From NCBI RefSeq assembly GCF_000213555.1, contig NZ_GL891981.1, forward strand, positions 172,821 through 236,820: 64,000 nucleotides of DNA, read 5' to 3'. Numbering within the stretch: position 1 is the stretch's first letter; each line of letters begins with the position of its first letter. Both the position numbers and the translations under genes were made by a program. The notes beneath the pieces are model-generated. The model had not been told where the DNA came from and searched no databases. It saw only the letters and a program-made list of their open reading frames with translations. Source of the DNA: Dysgonomonas gadei ATCC BAA-286 (GTDB lineage: Bacteria; Bacteroidota; Bacteroidia; Bacteroidales; Dysgonomonadaceae). Below are positions 27,571 through 37,478 of the stretch, piece by piece.

Positions 27571-28023
27571 TTATTTGCTCAATAGCTTCTTCACCGTCTC
27601 CGAAATGGCTTTACCTGCTGCAACTCCGGCTAACGCCTTTGTAGCCACACCCATTACTTTGCCCATATCGGCAGGTGAAGTTGCCCCAACCTGAGCGATG
27701 ATTTCACCGATTTTAGCATCCAATTCGTCTTGCGATAGTTGTTTCGGAAGAAAAGCTTCTATCACAGCCAATTCTGCCAATTCGTTTTCAGCAAGATCTG
27801 CGCGATTCTGAGTTGTATAAATAGCAGCACTGTCGCGGCGTTGCTTTGCCATCTTTTGAAGTATTTGGATAGCCGCCTCGTCGGAAAGCTCGTCATTAGC
27901 CCCTTTTGCAGTTTTTGCCTCTATGAATTCTTTTTTAATTCCACGCAGTGCTTCCAGTCTTACTTTATCTTTCGCACGCATTGCATCTTTTATTCCTTCA
28001 CTAACTTGATCGAATAAGTTCAT
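27571..28023 (-). CDS. yqeY: GatB/YqeY domain protein
   Basis: The 150-residue protein is a free-standing YqeY domain (MRAKDKVRLEALRGIKKEFIEAKT, then FLPKQLSQDELDAKIGEII and ADMGKVMGVA). The domain is shared with the GatB subunit of tRNA-dependent amidotransferase and is thought to bind tRNA, but the free protein's role is unclear. It ends the dcw cluster, 66 bases after ftsZ, and is followed by a terminator. Confidence 0.92.
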   Translation of the reverse strand: MNLFDQVSEGIKDAMRAKDKVRLEALRGIKKEFIEAKTAKGANDELSDEAAIQILQKMAKQRRDSAAIYTTQNRADLAENELAELAVIEAFLPKQLSQDELDAKIGEIIAQVGATSPADMGKVMGVATKALAGVAAGKAISETVKKLLSK

Positions 28024-28089
28024 GGTTATATGTTTTTTATTATATTGTTTTATTAAGTAACAGAAAGAGTCAAATGTAACACTATCGAA

Positions 28090-29382
28090 TCAGAATAGTT
28101 CCCCCGGTTTCTTTGCTTCGGGCTTATATTCTCCCGGATTAAATTTATCGTCACGTTTAAATACCGGAGTATTTTCCAGCGCATCCACAATACGGTCATT
28201 ATCCAGTTCTTCTGTAGATAAGATAATAGGCTTGGGGGTGAAGAAAGATGTTCTCACCGCCATTGTCTGCACCCCGTCTTTACCGTAGTGCTTTTCTATC
28301 ATCTCGTTGATACGGCGTTTTTCTTCTTCCTCTGTCCTGATGCGTTCTTCTTCGAGTATTTCCTCCTCTTCTGTCATTTCGCGGTAATGCTCATCTATAC
28401 CCGGAATACTGGACATACCAAATCCTGTGGCAAGAAGAGTTATCTTCACTTTTTCTCCCAGTTTCTTATCAGTAGCTGTACCCCAGATAACTTCGATTTC
28501 TGGGCCGAAGCGTTTCATAAAATTAGCTACAGCTTCCATTTCTTCAACAATGAGAGGATTTTCATCGCTTGAATATATATTAAATAATATTTTCTTAGCA
28601 TCGAACACATCATTGTTATTCAACAACGGAGAGTGAAGCGCATTTACAATCGCATCTTCCACACGGCTTTCTCCTTCACCGTATCCGCTACTCATAATGG
28701 CCACCCCGCCGTCTTTGAGGATTGTTTTCACATCGGCAAAGTCAAGATTGATATGGCCATGTACCGTGATTATTTCCGCGATTCCTTTTGCCGCGATAGT
28801 CAATGTATCATCCGCTTTTGCAAAGGCATTCGGAATAGTAAGGTCGGCATAAATATCTATCAGACGCTCATTGTTGATAACCAGCAATGCGTCTACATTC
28901 TTCGCTATATCTTCGACTCCGCGCAAAGCCTGTATTATCTTTTTACGGCCTTCGAAAACAAACGGAATAGTCACAATCCCTACTGTAAGGATTCCCATAT
29001 CTTTCGCAATACGCGCCACTACAGGTGCTGCTCCCGTACCTGTACCACCTCCCATTCCGGCCGTGATAAAGGCCATTCTGGTACCGTCGTTAAGCAGTCT
29101 TTCCAAATCGTCGCGACTTTCTTCCGCCGCAGCTTTGGCTACTTCCGGACGGTTACCCGCTCCAAGGCCTTCCGTTGTTTTCCGTCCCAACTGGACACGG
29201 GTTTCCACAGGTGATTCGCAAAGAGCTTGATTATCTGTGTTACACAATGCAAACGACACATCGTGTATTCCTTCGTTGTACATATGATTCACGGCGTTAC
29301 CACCGCCACCTCCTACACCAATTACTTTTATTATAGTCTGGGTTTTCTTTGGAAACTGGAAATCAAGTATTTTTTCATCCAT
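28090..29382 (-). CDS. ftsZ: Cell division protein FtsZ
   Basis: The protein has 430 residues. It is a tubulin-like GTPase that builds the division ring at midcell. VIGVGGGGGNAVNHM opens the GTPase domain, the glycine-rich loop GGGTGTG sits at 111-117, and the T7 loop reads NLDFADVKTI. A linker of about 80 residues with Glu-rich coiled helix follows and the tail ends in the Lys/Pro-rich KPEAKKPGELF. In the dcw cluster it follows ftsA after 73 bases. Confidence 0.98.
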   Translation of the reverse strand: MDEKILDFQFPKKTQTIIKVIGVGGGGGNAVNHMYNEGIHDVSFALCNTDNQALCESPVETRVQLGRKTTEGLGAGNRPEVAKAAAEESRDDLERLLNDGTRMAFITAGMGGGTGTGAAPVVARIAKDMGILTVGIVTIPFVFEGRKKIIQALRGVEDIAKNVDALLVINNERLIDIYADLTIPNAFAKADDTLTIAAKGIAEIITVHGHINLDFADVKTILKDGGVAIMSSGYGEGESRVEDAIVNALHSPLLNNNDVFDAKKILFNIYSSDENPLIVEEMEAVANFMKRFGPEIEVIWGTATDKKLGEKVKITLLATGFGMSSIPGIDEHYREMTEEEEILEEERIRTEEEEKRRINEMIEKHYGKDGVQTMAVRTSFFTPKPIILSTEELDNDRIVDALENTPVFKRDDKFNPGEYKPEAKKPGELF

Positions 29383-29403
29383 ATTTTAGAGGTTGTTTAT
29401 TTT

Positions 29404-29431
29404 TAGCTGTTGACTTTTAGCTGATAGCTTA
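29404..29431 (+). repeat. Four 7-bp periodic units between ftsZ and ftsA
   Basis: TAGCTGT, TGACTTT, TAGCTGA, TAGCTTA in one phase, matching the TrACTGn consensus of the mutL and uxuA spacers but with weaker agreement. Confidence 0.5.
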
Positions 29432-29455
29432 TATTTATTTTACTTATTACTGCAT

Positions 29456-30787
29456 TTACTCTTCGTCGTTGAACATTGTTCCTCCGAAGTTCTGTATTTT
29501 TTCAAAAAAGCCAAACAAAGTTGTTTGTTTGCCGTCTTTTTGTTTCTTGTGCTTTTTGTTTTTCTTTGTATCTTCCTCCGGTTCTTCTTCCTCTTCAACA
29601 GGAGGGGTAGGGGGCGGAGTAGGAGCAATTACAGGTTCTACCTTAGGTATCACAACTTCTTTCTTCTCACAATTTTCATTGGCAAAAAGCAACAGACTCA
29701 AGGCCTGTGTATATAAAGGATTCTGAAGTAATTCAGCTGCATTGTTTATGTATACGCGTTTTGCTACTGCACGTTTTACCGGAAGTTGAGATTTTTCGGC
29801 AAGGTAATCGACCAGGCCGTTCATCTGAGACGCTCCACCTATCATGATAATACCTGCATCCAGTTCATCTGAATACCCCGATAATTTTATCTGATTGATA
29901 ACATTCAGTATAATTTCATCCTGACGAAGTTGTATCACTTTGTTCAGTTCTCTTAGATCTACATCGGGAGAAACGTCTGCGGCAGCCTTATTCTTCTCTT
30001 TTCCTAATTTTCCGTAGCGGATTTTGTAGGTCTCTGCAGATTCGAAAACGAAGCCAAGTTCCTGTACATCTTTTGTTATAGTACGCCCGCCAAATGGTAT
30101 GACTGACATGAACCGCAACAAACCCCCTTTGTATATGGAAAGAGTTGTAGTACTTGCCCCAAAATCCACAAGGGCGCATCCCGCCTGCCTGTCATGTTCG
30201 TCAAGTACCAGCGCTCCGGCAGCAACAGGTCCTACTATGTAGCCTGCAATTTCTATCTGGGCTTTCTCGGTTATACTTTTTGCCAGATTGGTCTTTATAT
30301 TCGGGCGGCCTATAACCAGACGGTAATGGCCTTCGAGAGTGGAACCTGTTTTATCTATCGGGTCTTCCTCATAATTTCCGTCCAGATAGTATTCGGGAGC
30401 AAGAACACTATAGTTAGTAAAAAACTCAGGCTTATTGAGTTTCGCCTGTTGTTCCAGATTGTCCAACAAAGCAAAAGTGATAGGCGTTGTTCCATCCAAT
30501 AATTTGGTTTCCTTATGCTCTATTGCCCGAAGTGATTTTCCGGCAACCGACACATACGCCTTTCCTATTTTCTTACCTGTTTTGTTTTCGAGCAAGTTGA
30601 TAAGTTTCTTAATCTTACCTGCCGCTTCGTCTATATTGTATATTACACCGTATTTTACACACGAATCGGAAGGAATACTTTCCGATGCAAGAATGGAAAT
30701 CACTCCCTGCTCGTTCTTACGACCTACTACTCCAATTATCTTGGATGTACCTAAGTCGATGCCTACTATAAATCCTGATTGCTCCAT
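29456..30787 (-). CDS. ftsA: Cell division protein FtsA
   Basis: The protein has 443 residues. It is an actin-fold ATPase that tethers FtsZ to the membrane. FIVGIDLGTSKIIGVVG begins the ATP-binding fold, VDFGASTTTLSIYKGG is the second phosphate motif and IIMIGGASQMNGLV the adenosine motif. After residue 370 there is a Pro/Glu-rich then Lys-rich low-complexity tail followed by a short amphipathic end (FGFFEKIQNFGGTMF) that can serve as the membrane-binding helix. It follows ftsQ by about 58 bases. Confidence 0.97.
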   Translation of the reverse strand: MEQSGFIVGIDLGTSKIIGVVGRKNEQGVISILASESIPSDSCVKYGVIYNIDEAAGKIKKLINLLENKTGKKIGKAYVSVAGKSLRAIEHKETKLLDGTTPITFALLDNLEQQAKLNKPEFFTNYSVLAPEYYLDGNYEEDPIDKTGSTLEGHYRLVIGRPNIKTNLAKSITEKAQIEIAGYIVGPVAAGALVLDEHDRQAGCALVDFGASTTTLSIYKGGLLRFMSVIPFGGRTITKDVQELGFVFESAETYKIRYGKLGKEKNKAAADVSPDVDLRELNKVIQLRQDEIILNVINQIKLSGYSDELDAGIIMIGGASQMNGLVDYLAEKSQLPVKRAVAKRVYINNAAELLQNPLYTQALSLLLFANENCEKKEVVIPKVEPVIAPTPPPTPPVEEEEEPEEDTKKNKKHKKQKDGKQTTLFGFFEKIQNFGGTMFNDEE

Positions 30788-30845
30788 ATAATTCCTATCT
30801 TTATAAACCGGTTTGGATAAAACCGGTAAAATATCTATTCTTCAT

Positions 30846-31580
30846 TTAACGTTTTGTACAGACAACTTGTTTGTCAAATTTCAAATTAATAACGGAATAC
30901 TTGTTCCATCCCGTTTCGTTAAGCCCGTTTTCATAAAAAGCTAGCAATTTATCCAACCTTTCCTTATATCCGTATAGGTTTCCCAAGATAATCTGGTGAT
31001 CGCCTACACGGGGTATTAATTTTATATCCTGATTAGGCAGGACTACAATTTGCTCAATTTGTGCGTTCCAGAACTTATCATTATGCAAAAATAGTGCAAA
31101 TTTGTATAAGTCGGTCTTTGCGAAGTCTTCTTTTATTGCTCCGGTGGCAATAGGCAGATATGCGGTGAAACGTCTCGACAGAGGCATCTTGCGGCCTTCA
31201 TTGTCAATATAGTAATTTTCTCCTGTGCCGGACATAACTCTCAGTACAGGTTTACGTTCTTCTATGGACACTTTTATAGCCCCGTTATTGGTAACAAATA
31301 CATCAGCCTTTTTCACAAGTTGATTTGTCAATATAGCCTCTTCTATTGCGTTTGTGTTGATATCTTTTATTTGTTTACCTGTCGGATCCAGCCCCTTTTC
31401 TTTTATATATTGGGCTATATCTTCTGTATCTACAAACTGCTCGTCATCAGTACCGTTCTTTACCTCGACCTCAAACTTGGAACACACGCCATCCTTTGGT
31501 TTTCCCTGAAAGTAGAAAACCGAGAAAATGAGATAGCCTGCAAGCAGGCAAATCCCAATGATGACTAATACTTTTTTCAT
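30846..31580 (-). CDS. ftsQ: Cell division protein FtsQ/DivIB-like
   Basis: The protein has 244 residues. One N-terminal membrane helix (VLVIIGICLLAGYLIFSVFYF) leads to a POTRA-like domain (VKNGTDDEQFVDTEDI) and the beta-rich FtsQ domain (IEERKPVLRVM, GENYYIDNEGRKMPLSRRF). It belongs to the divisome and links FtsK/FtsW/FtsI assembly. The start ATG at 31580 is two bases after the GH16-like stop. Confidence 0.9.
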   Translation of the reverse strand: MKKVLVIIGICLLAGYLIFSVFYFQGKPKDGVCSKFEVEVKNGTDDEQFVDTEDIAQYIKEKGLDPTGKQIKDINTNAIEEAILTNQLVKKADVFVTNNGAIKVSIEERKPVLRVMSGTGENYYIDNEGRKMPLSRRFTAYLPIATGAIKEDFAKTDLYKFALFLHNDKFWNAQIEQIVVLPNQDIKLIPRVGDHQIILGNLYGYKERLDKLLAFYENGLNETGWNKYSVINLKFDKQVVCTKR

Positions 31581-31582
31581 AA

Positions 31583-32404
31583 CTACTGTATCTTTCTGTA
31601 CCCCCTTATGTAATCTATTGTAAACTCTTTCGGATAAATCAGATCCGAACCGATTTTTTCTTTCCCCGTAGGAAGTTCGTATATATTCAACATGAACTGC
31701 ATTGGATATGCAGGTGATTGCTTTATCGACCTGATCAGTTTATTGTCAATATAAAAATCCACTTTCTCAGGACCCCAATCTGCTGCATAAATATGAAACT
31801 GTGTGACATCCATATTGAAACGTTCTTCGTGAAAAGCTTCTTCCAAAGCCGGATCATTAAATCTATGTATCCCATATCCAATAATTGAGGACTCTTTTTC
31901 GACATTGCAACCTTTTATCTCAACAATACATATTTCTGCCGATTGCTCAGGTTGCTCTTCATATCCTATCATCCAAAATGCAGCTACATTTGAAACTGTA
32001 TCCGGAACTTTTGCCCTGATTTCGAAGTAACCGTATTGGGGCAAATATTTTTTATGACTGATTTGCTCTTCCCTTACAATACATTTTTCATTAAACTTAT
32101 GCTGTCCCTTATCTGTTCCCAGAGGACCGGCATATAGTCCGGTTTGCAAAGATGAGCACTTTACCTCACCATTAAACTCAGGGCACCATGGTTGCTGGTC
32201 GTCTGTTATTTCCAATACAAGGTTACCATCACTAAAATGATAATTAGGTCGGGACTTCTCTCTCGAACTCCACTGAGGTAGATAACAAGGAATCCAATTA
32301 TCTGTATTTAAAACACTCAATTCAAATTCATCCTGAAATTCAAGAGTATGTCCCTGCTTTTCTATCGGATTAGGAGGAAAGCCATATGAAGATGTTTTAT
32401 TCAT
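31583..32404 (-). CDS. GH16-like family protein without signal peptide, inside the dcw cluster
   Basis: The protein has 273 residues and no signal peptide. The concanavalin-like GH16 fold is visible: LEFQDEF, YGYFEIRAKVPDTVSN, AAFWMIGYEE, WGPEKVDFYIDNKLIR, FMLNIYELP. The catalytic motif, normally E-x-D-x-x-E, reads E157-I-C-I-V-E162: both acids remain but the middle Asp is Cys159 (codon TGT). The start ATG overlaps the murC stop by 4 bases and its stop sits two bases from ftsQ. GH16 enzymes usually cut beta-1,3/1,4-glucans, agar or carrageenan outside the cell, so a cytosolic one with a changed motif in the murC-ftsQ slot is unexpected. The function is unknown; binding or a non-glycosidase activity is possible. 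Confidence 0.85.
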   Translation of the reverse strand: MNKTSSYGFPPNPIEKQGHTLEFQDEFELSVLNTDNWIPCYLPQWSSREKSRPNYHFSDGNLVLEITDDQQPWCPEFNGEVKCSSLQTGLYAGPLGTDKGQHKFNEKCIVREEQISHKKYLPQYGYFEIRAKVPDTVSNVAAFWMIGYEEQPEQSAEICIVEIKGCNVEKESSIIGYGIHRFNDPALEEAFHEERFNMDVTQFHIYAADWGPEKVDFYIDNKLIRSIKQSPAYPMQFMLNIYELPTGKEKIGSDLIYPKEFTIDYIRGYRKIQ

Positions 32405-33774
32405 AAATATTCCTTCTCCAATATATCTTTTATCGGTTTCAGTAACTGGTCGATATCTCCTGCTCCCATAGTGAGCAGAACCTCTATATTATCCTTATTT
32501 TCCAATAAAGGTAATAATTCCTCTTTGTTGCACAATGTTTTAGGACACGTGACTTTATCGAAAATAATCTTCGAGGTCACACCCTCTATCGGTTTTTCTC
32601 TTGCCGGATAAATATCCAGCAGGATTAATTCATCCAATAGAGACAGGCTTCTCGCAAATTCAGGAGCAAAATCCCGAGTCCGTGTATATAGATGCGGCTG
32701 AAAGATACCAGTCAGTTTGCGGTTCGGGTATAGTTCCTTGACAGATGTTATGCTTGCGGCCAGTTCTTCCGGATGGTGCGCATAATCATCTATCATCACT
32801 ATCTTATCCGTTTTTAGCAAGAAATCGAAGCGGCGCTTTGCTCCCATAAAGGTAGCCATGCCATGCCGTAATTCTTCCGCGGTGACTCCGTTAAGCCAGG
32901 CAAGAGCCATGGAGCCAATGCCGTTTTCTATATTTATTTTTACCGGTACACCGAGCTGTATGTTATCAATCGTTTCCTTTGGTGTAACAAAATCGAAACT
33001 AATTTCACCATTTCCTATTTTTATATTCTGTGCATGGAAATCTCCTTTGTCCATCGAATAAGTATATATCCGTACATCTTTTCCTGTTTTTGGCGAAAGC
33101 TTTATATTATGTTTCATTACCAATGCCCCTCCGGGCTGGATAAGGCTTGTAAACTTCTCAAAGCTTTTCAGATATTCTTCTTCCGTACCATATATATCCA
33201 GATGGTCAGGATCGACAGAAGTTATCAGTGCCATATAAGGATGTAGCCAATGGAAAGAACGGTCGTACTCATCTGCTTCCACCACTGTGAATTCGCTTTT
33301 ATCGGAAAGCATCAGGTTACTGCCGTAATTTTTCAATATACCACCCAGAAAAGCATTACAATCGAGATGCGACTGTTTAAGAATGTGTGCCAGCATACTG
33401 GATGTTGTAGTCTTCCCATGTGTGCCTGCACAACAGAGAGCTTTACTCGATTTTGTAATTATGCCTAATACCTGCGCCCTTTTCTGTATAGTAAATCCGT
33501 TCTGGTGAAAATACCTGACTTCTTCATTCTCAGCCGGTACGGCAGGTGTATATACAACCAGTGTACTTTCCTTATCTTTGCAATAATCCGGTATAAGCTT
33601 TATATCATCAGTATAATGGATTTCAGCACCTTCGGTTACCAGATCTTTTGTTAGAGGTGTTTCGGTCCGGTCATATCCGGCAACCTTTTTGCCTTTCGAC
33701 ATAAAGTAACGGGCTAGATTGCTCATCCCTATACCGCCTATTCCTATAAAATATATAGATTGTATATTATTCAT
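32401..33774 (-). CDS. murC: UDP-N-acetylmuramate--L-alanine ligase
   Basis: The protein has 457 residues. It adds L-Ala to UDP-MurNAc in the first peptide step of peptidoglycan precursor synthesis, in the cytosol. IYFIGIGGIGMSNLARYF is the Rossmann start, GTHGKTTTSSMLAHIL the ATP loop, and VDPDHLDIYGTEEEY the central-domain motif. It overlaps murG by 8 bases and the GH16-like gene by 4. Confidence 0.97.
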   Translation of the reverse strand: MNNIQSIYFIGIGGIGMSNLARYFMSKGKKVAGYDRTETPLTKDLVTEGAEIHYTDDIKLIPDYCKDKESTLVVYTPAVPAENEEVRYFHQNGFTIQKRAQVLGIITKSSKALCCAGTHGKTTTSSMLAHILKQSHLDCNAFLGGILKNYGSNLMLSDKSEFTVVEADEYDRSFHWLHPYMALITSVDPDHLDIYGTEEEYLKSFEKFTSLIQPGGALVMKHNIKLSPKTGKDVRIYTYSMDKGDFHAQNIKIGNGEISFDFVTPKETIDNIQLGVPVKINIENGIGSMALAWLNGVTAEELRHGMATFMGAKRRFDFLLKTDKIVMIDDYAHHPEELAASITSVKELYPNRKLTGIFQPHLYTRTRDFAPEFARSLSLLDELILLDIYPAREKPIEGVTSKIIFDKVTCPKTLCNKEELLPLLENKDNIEVLLTMGAGDIDQLLKPIKDILEKEYL

Positions 33775-34879
33775 TTTCCTTTACCAATTTAATAACCTCA
33801 TCCACAATACGGTTGGCAGAATCGGGTTGTGCCATTTTCAGAATATTCTCTGATAAAATTTTAAGTTTTTCTTTATTCTGTATTACGTCTAATGCCACAG
33901 GTACAAGTTTTTCGATCGCTTCATCATCCCTGACCAGAATAGCCGCATTTTTGTTTACCAGCGCCATCGCATTCTTTGTCTGATGATCTTCCGATACATT
34001 CGGCGAAGGTACTAATATCACAGGCTTTCCGAGCAGGCTAAGTTCGGAGATAGAGCTTGCCCCCGCACGGGAAATAACCAGATCAGCAGCTTTATAGGCT
34101 AAATCCATCCGCGATATAAATTCATAGATATGTATATTTTCAGGGTTGCCTTTACCGGATAAATCCATATTCATTTCGAATGAATAGAGCTTTCCGCATT
34201 GCCAAAGCAATTGTACATCAGACTTTGCCAGTTCATCAATTCCCGACAGAATACTTTTATTCATCATTCTCGAACCTAAACTTCCACCTATGAGCAGGAT
34301 TGTTTTTTTGTCCGGATCGAGATTAAATTCCTTATCTGCTTCCTCCTTGGTAATAGTAGGAGATAGTAACTCCTGACGGCATGGATTGCCTGTCATTACT
34401 ATTTTGCTTTCAGGAAAGAAATGTTCCATCCCTTCATATGCAACACATACTACAGAAGCCTTCTTTGACAAGAATTTATTTGTAACCCCGGCATAGGAAT
34501 TCTGTTCCTGGATAAGTGTCGGTATTTTCAACGCATTCGCTTTGTATAGCACCGGACCACTCGCATAGCCCCCCACACCTATTACGACATCGGGCCGGAA
34601 ATCCTTGAGTATCCGTTTCGCTTTTATTAAGCTCTTCTGGAATTTCAATACGGTAGATATATTCTTAAAGATATTTTTTCTGTTAAGACCAGATATTTCC
34701 AGACCGATAATTTCATATCCGGCTGCAGGGACTTTCTCCATTTCCATACGCCCGGTCGCTCCTACAAAGAGGATTTCAGCATCAGGGTAACGCTCTTTTA
34801 TCGTATTGGCGATAGCTATAGCAGGGAATATATGCCCTCCTGTGCCTCCACCGCTTATTATTACTTTTAGCTGTTTCAT
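33767..34879 (-). CDS. murG: UDP-GlcNAc:lipid I GlcNAc transferase
   Basis: The protein has 370 residues. It adds GlcNAc to lipid I to give lipid II at the inner membrane. The glycine-rich ISGGGTGGHIFPAIAIA at the N-terminus, VIGVGGYASGPVL in the middle and ISRAGASSISEL in the donor-binding half mark the family. It overlaps ftsW by 4 bases. Confidence 0.97.
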   Translation of the reverse strand: MKQLKVIISGGGTGGHIFPAIAIANTIKERYPDAEILFVGATGRMEMEKVPAAGYEIIGLEISGLNRKNIFKNISTVLKFQKSLIKAKRILKDFRPDVVIGVGGYASGPVLYKANALKIPTLIQEQNSYAGVTNKFLSKKASVVCVAYEGMEHFFPESKIVMTGNPCRQELLSPTITKEEADKEFNLDPDKKTILLIGGSLGSRMMNKSILSGIDELAKSDVQLLWQCGKLYSFEMNMDLSGKGNPENIHIYEFISRMDLAYKAADLVISRAGASSISELSLLGKPVILVPSPNVSEDHQTKNAMALVNKNAAILVRDDEAIEKLVPVALDVIQNKEKLKILSENILKMAQPDSANRIVDEVIKLVKENE

Positions 34880-36126
34880 ATTCTATTTGCTTCATCAAAA
34901 GTTTCAAAATCCACATTCGCAATGCTTTCGTCTACATCTTCATGATCTGAATCGTTCAGTTTCGAAGAACAAGCCAAAATAATCCCGAAATAAGCGCAAG
35001 TAATAATGGTAGAAGTTCCTCCCCGGCTGACCAATGGTAATGGCTGCCCTGTTACGGGTATAAGATTGACTGCAACGGCCATATTAGCCAAAGCCTGTAT
35101 CGTAAGTATAAGTCCTGCCCCCAGAATGAGGTAGCGGGGAAATTTCTTTTCGCATTTCGATGCAAGTACCCCACACCGGATCATTAATGCGACATATAAA
35201 AGTAGTACAAATAATCCACCGAGCAAACCCATTTCTTCGAGAACAATCGCAAAAATGAAATCGGAATATGCCTGTGGCAGAAAATCCCGCTCTACACCAC
35301 TGCCGGGAAGCCCGATAACGCCTCCGTTTGCAATCGCTATTTTAGCATGCGACACCTGATAATTGTCGTCTGTGATTTTATAGGCAATTGTCCCGTCTTC
35401 TTTTCTATCGTGGATAGAGGTTCCTTCCTGTTCACCGGAGTGTCTTTCTATACGGTTTTTCCATGTGGTAAGACGATCAGGGAAGTAGTCCTTAACAACT
35501 TTATCGGGTAATAAAGTTATACAAAGCAACACAAGTCCGACCAAAGCCGCACCGCTTAGACCAACCTTCAACAACCGTTTAAATTTCACCTGTCCAATCC
35601 ATAACATCATTACAGATACACCAAAGAGAAGGCATGCTGTGGATAAGTTTTCAGGTGCAATCAATGCACAGATTGCACCTATTCCGATAATCAATGTTTT
35701 AAAAATCCAACTTTCATTTTCGGGCTTCATTTTACTCAAAAAGAAGGCTATAAAGCCGATAGCCGATATCTTTGCAAACTCAGATGGTTGTATCGTAAAG
35801 GCACCTACCCCCAGCCAACGTTGCGCACCATTCACATCCTGCCCCATAAACATGGTGAAAATAAGCAGTATGGCCGAAATGGGCAGTCCCAATAATAGAG
35901 TAGAGAAGAAGCGGGTAGGCACCCTTTGCAGGAACATAACCACAGCAAACCCGATCAGCAAGAATGCTGCATGACGGAGTATAGGCGCCCAGTGACTCTG
36001 CTGACGGTAGGCGATTGTACTTGTAGCACTAAATACTTCAAGCAAAGAGATAATACACAATGCAATGAATATGCACCATATAACTTTATCTCCTTTAAAC
36101 GCCCTTCCTAAAAAATTGAATTCCAT
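34876..36126 (-). CDS. ftsW: FtsW/RodA-type lipid II polymerase
   Basis: The protein has 416 residues and about ten membrane helices. It is a SEDS glycosyltransferase for septal peptidoglycan together with FtsI. Conserved regions include GAQRWLGVGAFTIQPSEFAKI and the C-terminal VTGQPLPLVSRGGTS. A long soluble loop (about 225-265, RIERHSGEQEGTSIHDRK) is longer than in E. coli. The C-terminus is acidic. Confidence 0.95.
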   Translation of the reverse strand: MEFNFLGRAFKGDKVIWCIFIALCIISLLEVFSATSTIAYRQQSHWAPILRHAAFLLIGFAVVMFLQRVPTRFFSTLLLGLPISAILLIFTMFMGQDVNGAQRWLGVGAFTIQPSEFAKISAIGFIAFFLSKMKPENESWIFKTLIIGIGAICALIAPENLSTACLLFGVSVMMLWIGQVKFKRLLKVGLSGAALVGLVLLCITLLPDKVVKDYFPDRLTTWKNRIERHSGEQEGTSIHDRKEDGTIAYKITDDNYQVSHAKIAIANGGVIGLPGSGVERDFLPQAYSDFIFAIVLEEMGLLGGLFVLLLYVALMIRCGVLASKCEKKFPRYLILGAGLILTIQALANMAVAVNLIPVTGQPLPLVSRGGTSTIITCAYFGIILACSSKLNDSDHEDVDESIANVDFETFDEANRI

Positions 36127-36132
36127 ATCTAA

Positions 36133-37467
36133 TTACAATTTTCTGACATATTCTTTAAATTGATCACCCCTGTCTTCGTAATTCTTAAAGAGGTCGAAAC
36201 TGGCACAGCAGGGTGATAGCAATACTGTATCTCCCTCTTCTGCCAATGCATAAGATTTTTCTACAGCTTCTTTCATGGATGATGCATCTGCTATGTTCTT
36301 TACTTTACCATCAAAGAACTTATGCAGTTTGCTATTGTCCACACCCAGAAATACAAGGGCGCGCGCTTTGTCCTTTACCAACTGTTCTATCTCGGTATAA
36401 TCATTACCTTTATCCGTTCCCCCAAGTATCAAAACTACTTTTGTTTTCATACTCTGCAAAGCATACCAGCATGAATTCACATTGGTAGCCTTAGAGTCAT
36501 TGATAAACTGAATGCCTTTTACTTTAGCTACCTTTTCGAGACGATGCTCTACCCCCTGAAAGTCGCTGAGTGAATGACGAAGATTGTCGTCGGTTATATC
36601 CAGCAACTTAGCGGCAATACCCGATGCTAATGAGTTGTACAGATTGTGCGTGCCTTCCAGAGCTAATAAATCCTGTTCCATAATAAAAGCGGAATTAGGA
36701 GTGTTAATATCTATTTCATGATCATTCAGGTAAGCGATTGCATTGCCAACCTTGTGTTCGGCGAATGTATATTGTTTACCTTTAGATACCAGTTTCTTAA
36801 TTTCTTTACTTACAATAGGGTCTTCCTCCCAGAATATGAATGCATCGGCTTCGGTCTGGTTCTGTACAATACGCATCTTAGCATCTATATATTTCTGTAT
36901 ATCATGGTCGTATCTGTCCAGATGGTCAGGCGTGATATTCAGTAAGATGGCGATATCAGCTTTGAAAGAATACATGTTTTCGAGTTGGAAACTACTTAGT
37001 TCCAATACATAATAATCATAGTTTTCTTCCGCGACCTGACGGGCAAAACTTCTACCGATATTTCCTCCCAGTCCTACATTCAGCCCCGCCGATTTCAGTA
37101 TATGGTATATCAGGCTGGTTGTGGTCGTTTTACCATTACTGCCTGTAATACAAATCATTTTAGCAGTCGTGTAACGTTTGGCAAATTCCATTTCGGAGAG
37201 AATGGGAATACCTTTTTCTATAGCCTTATGAACAAGAGGAGCATAATTAGGAATACCCGGACTTTTTATAATTTCGGTTGCAGCAAGTACAAGTTCTTCT
37301 GTGTGTCCTTTTTCTTCATAAGGAATACCGTATTGCTCCAGTTCCGCTTTATACTTGTCCTGCAAAGGGCCGTTATCCGACAAAAAAACATCGAATCCTT
37401 TTGCTTGCGCAAGTATGGCCGAACCAACTCCGCTTTCGCCACCTCCCAGTATGATAATTTTGTTCAT
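36133..37467 (-). CDS. murD: UDP-N-acetylmuramoylalanine--D-glutamate ligase
   Basis: The protein has 444 residues from the ATG at 37467, where the Rossmann motif IIILGGGESGVG begins two codons in; a longer in-frame start at 37500 adds non-homologous residues that lie in a repeat. It adds D-Glu to UDP-MurNAc-L-Ala. The ATP loop is TGSNGKTTTTSLIYH, with NITPDHLDRYDHD the central motif. It follows mraY after a repeat-filled spacer. Confidence 0.97.
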   Translation of the reverse strand: MNKIIILGGGESGVGSAILAQAKGFDVFLSDNGPLQDKYKAELEQYGIPYEEKGHTEELVLAATEIIKSPGIPNYAPLVHKAIEKGIPILSEMEFAKRYTTAKMICITGSNGKTTTTSLIYHILKSAGLNVGLGGNIGRSFARQVAEENYDYYVLELSSFQLENMYSFKADIAILLNITPDHLDRYDHDIQKYIDAKMRIVQNQTEADAFIFWEEDPIVSKEIKKLVSKGKQYTFAEHKVGNAIAYLNDHEIDINTPNSAFIMEQDLLALEGTHNLYNSLASGIAAKLLDITDDNLRHSLSDFQGVEHRLEKVAKVKGIQFINDSKATNVNSCWYALQSMKTKVVLILGGTDKGNDYTEIEQLVKDKARALVFLGVDNSKLHKFFDGKVKNIADASSMKEAVEKSYALAEEGDTVLLSPCCASFDLFKNYEDRGDQFKEYVRKL

Positions 37468-37478
37468 CTGTTTTTTTA

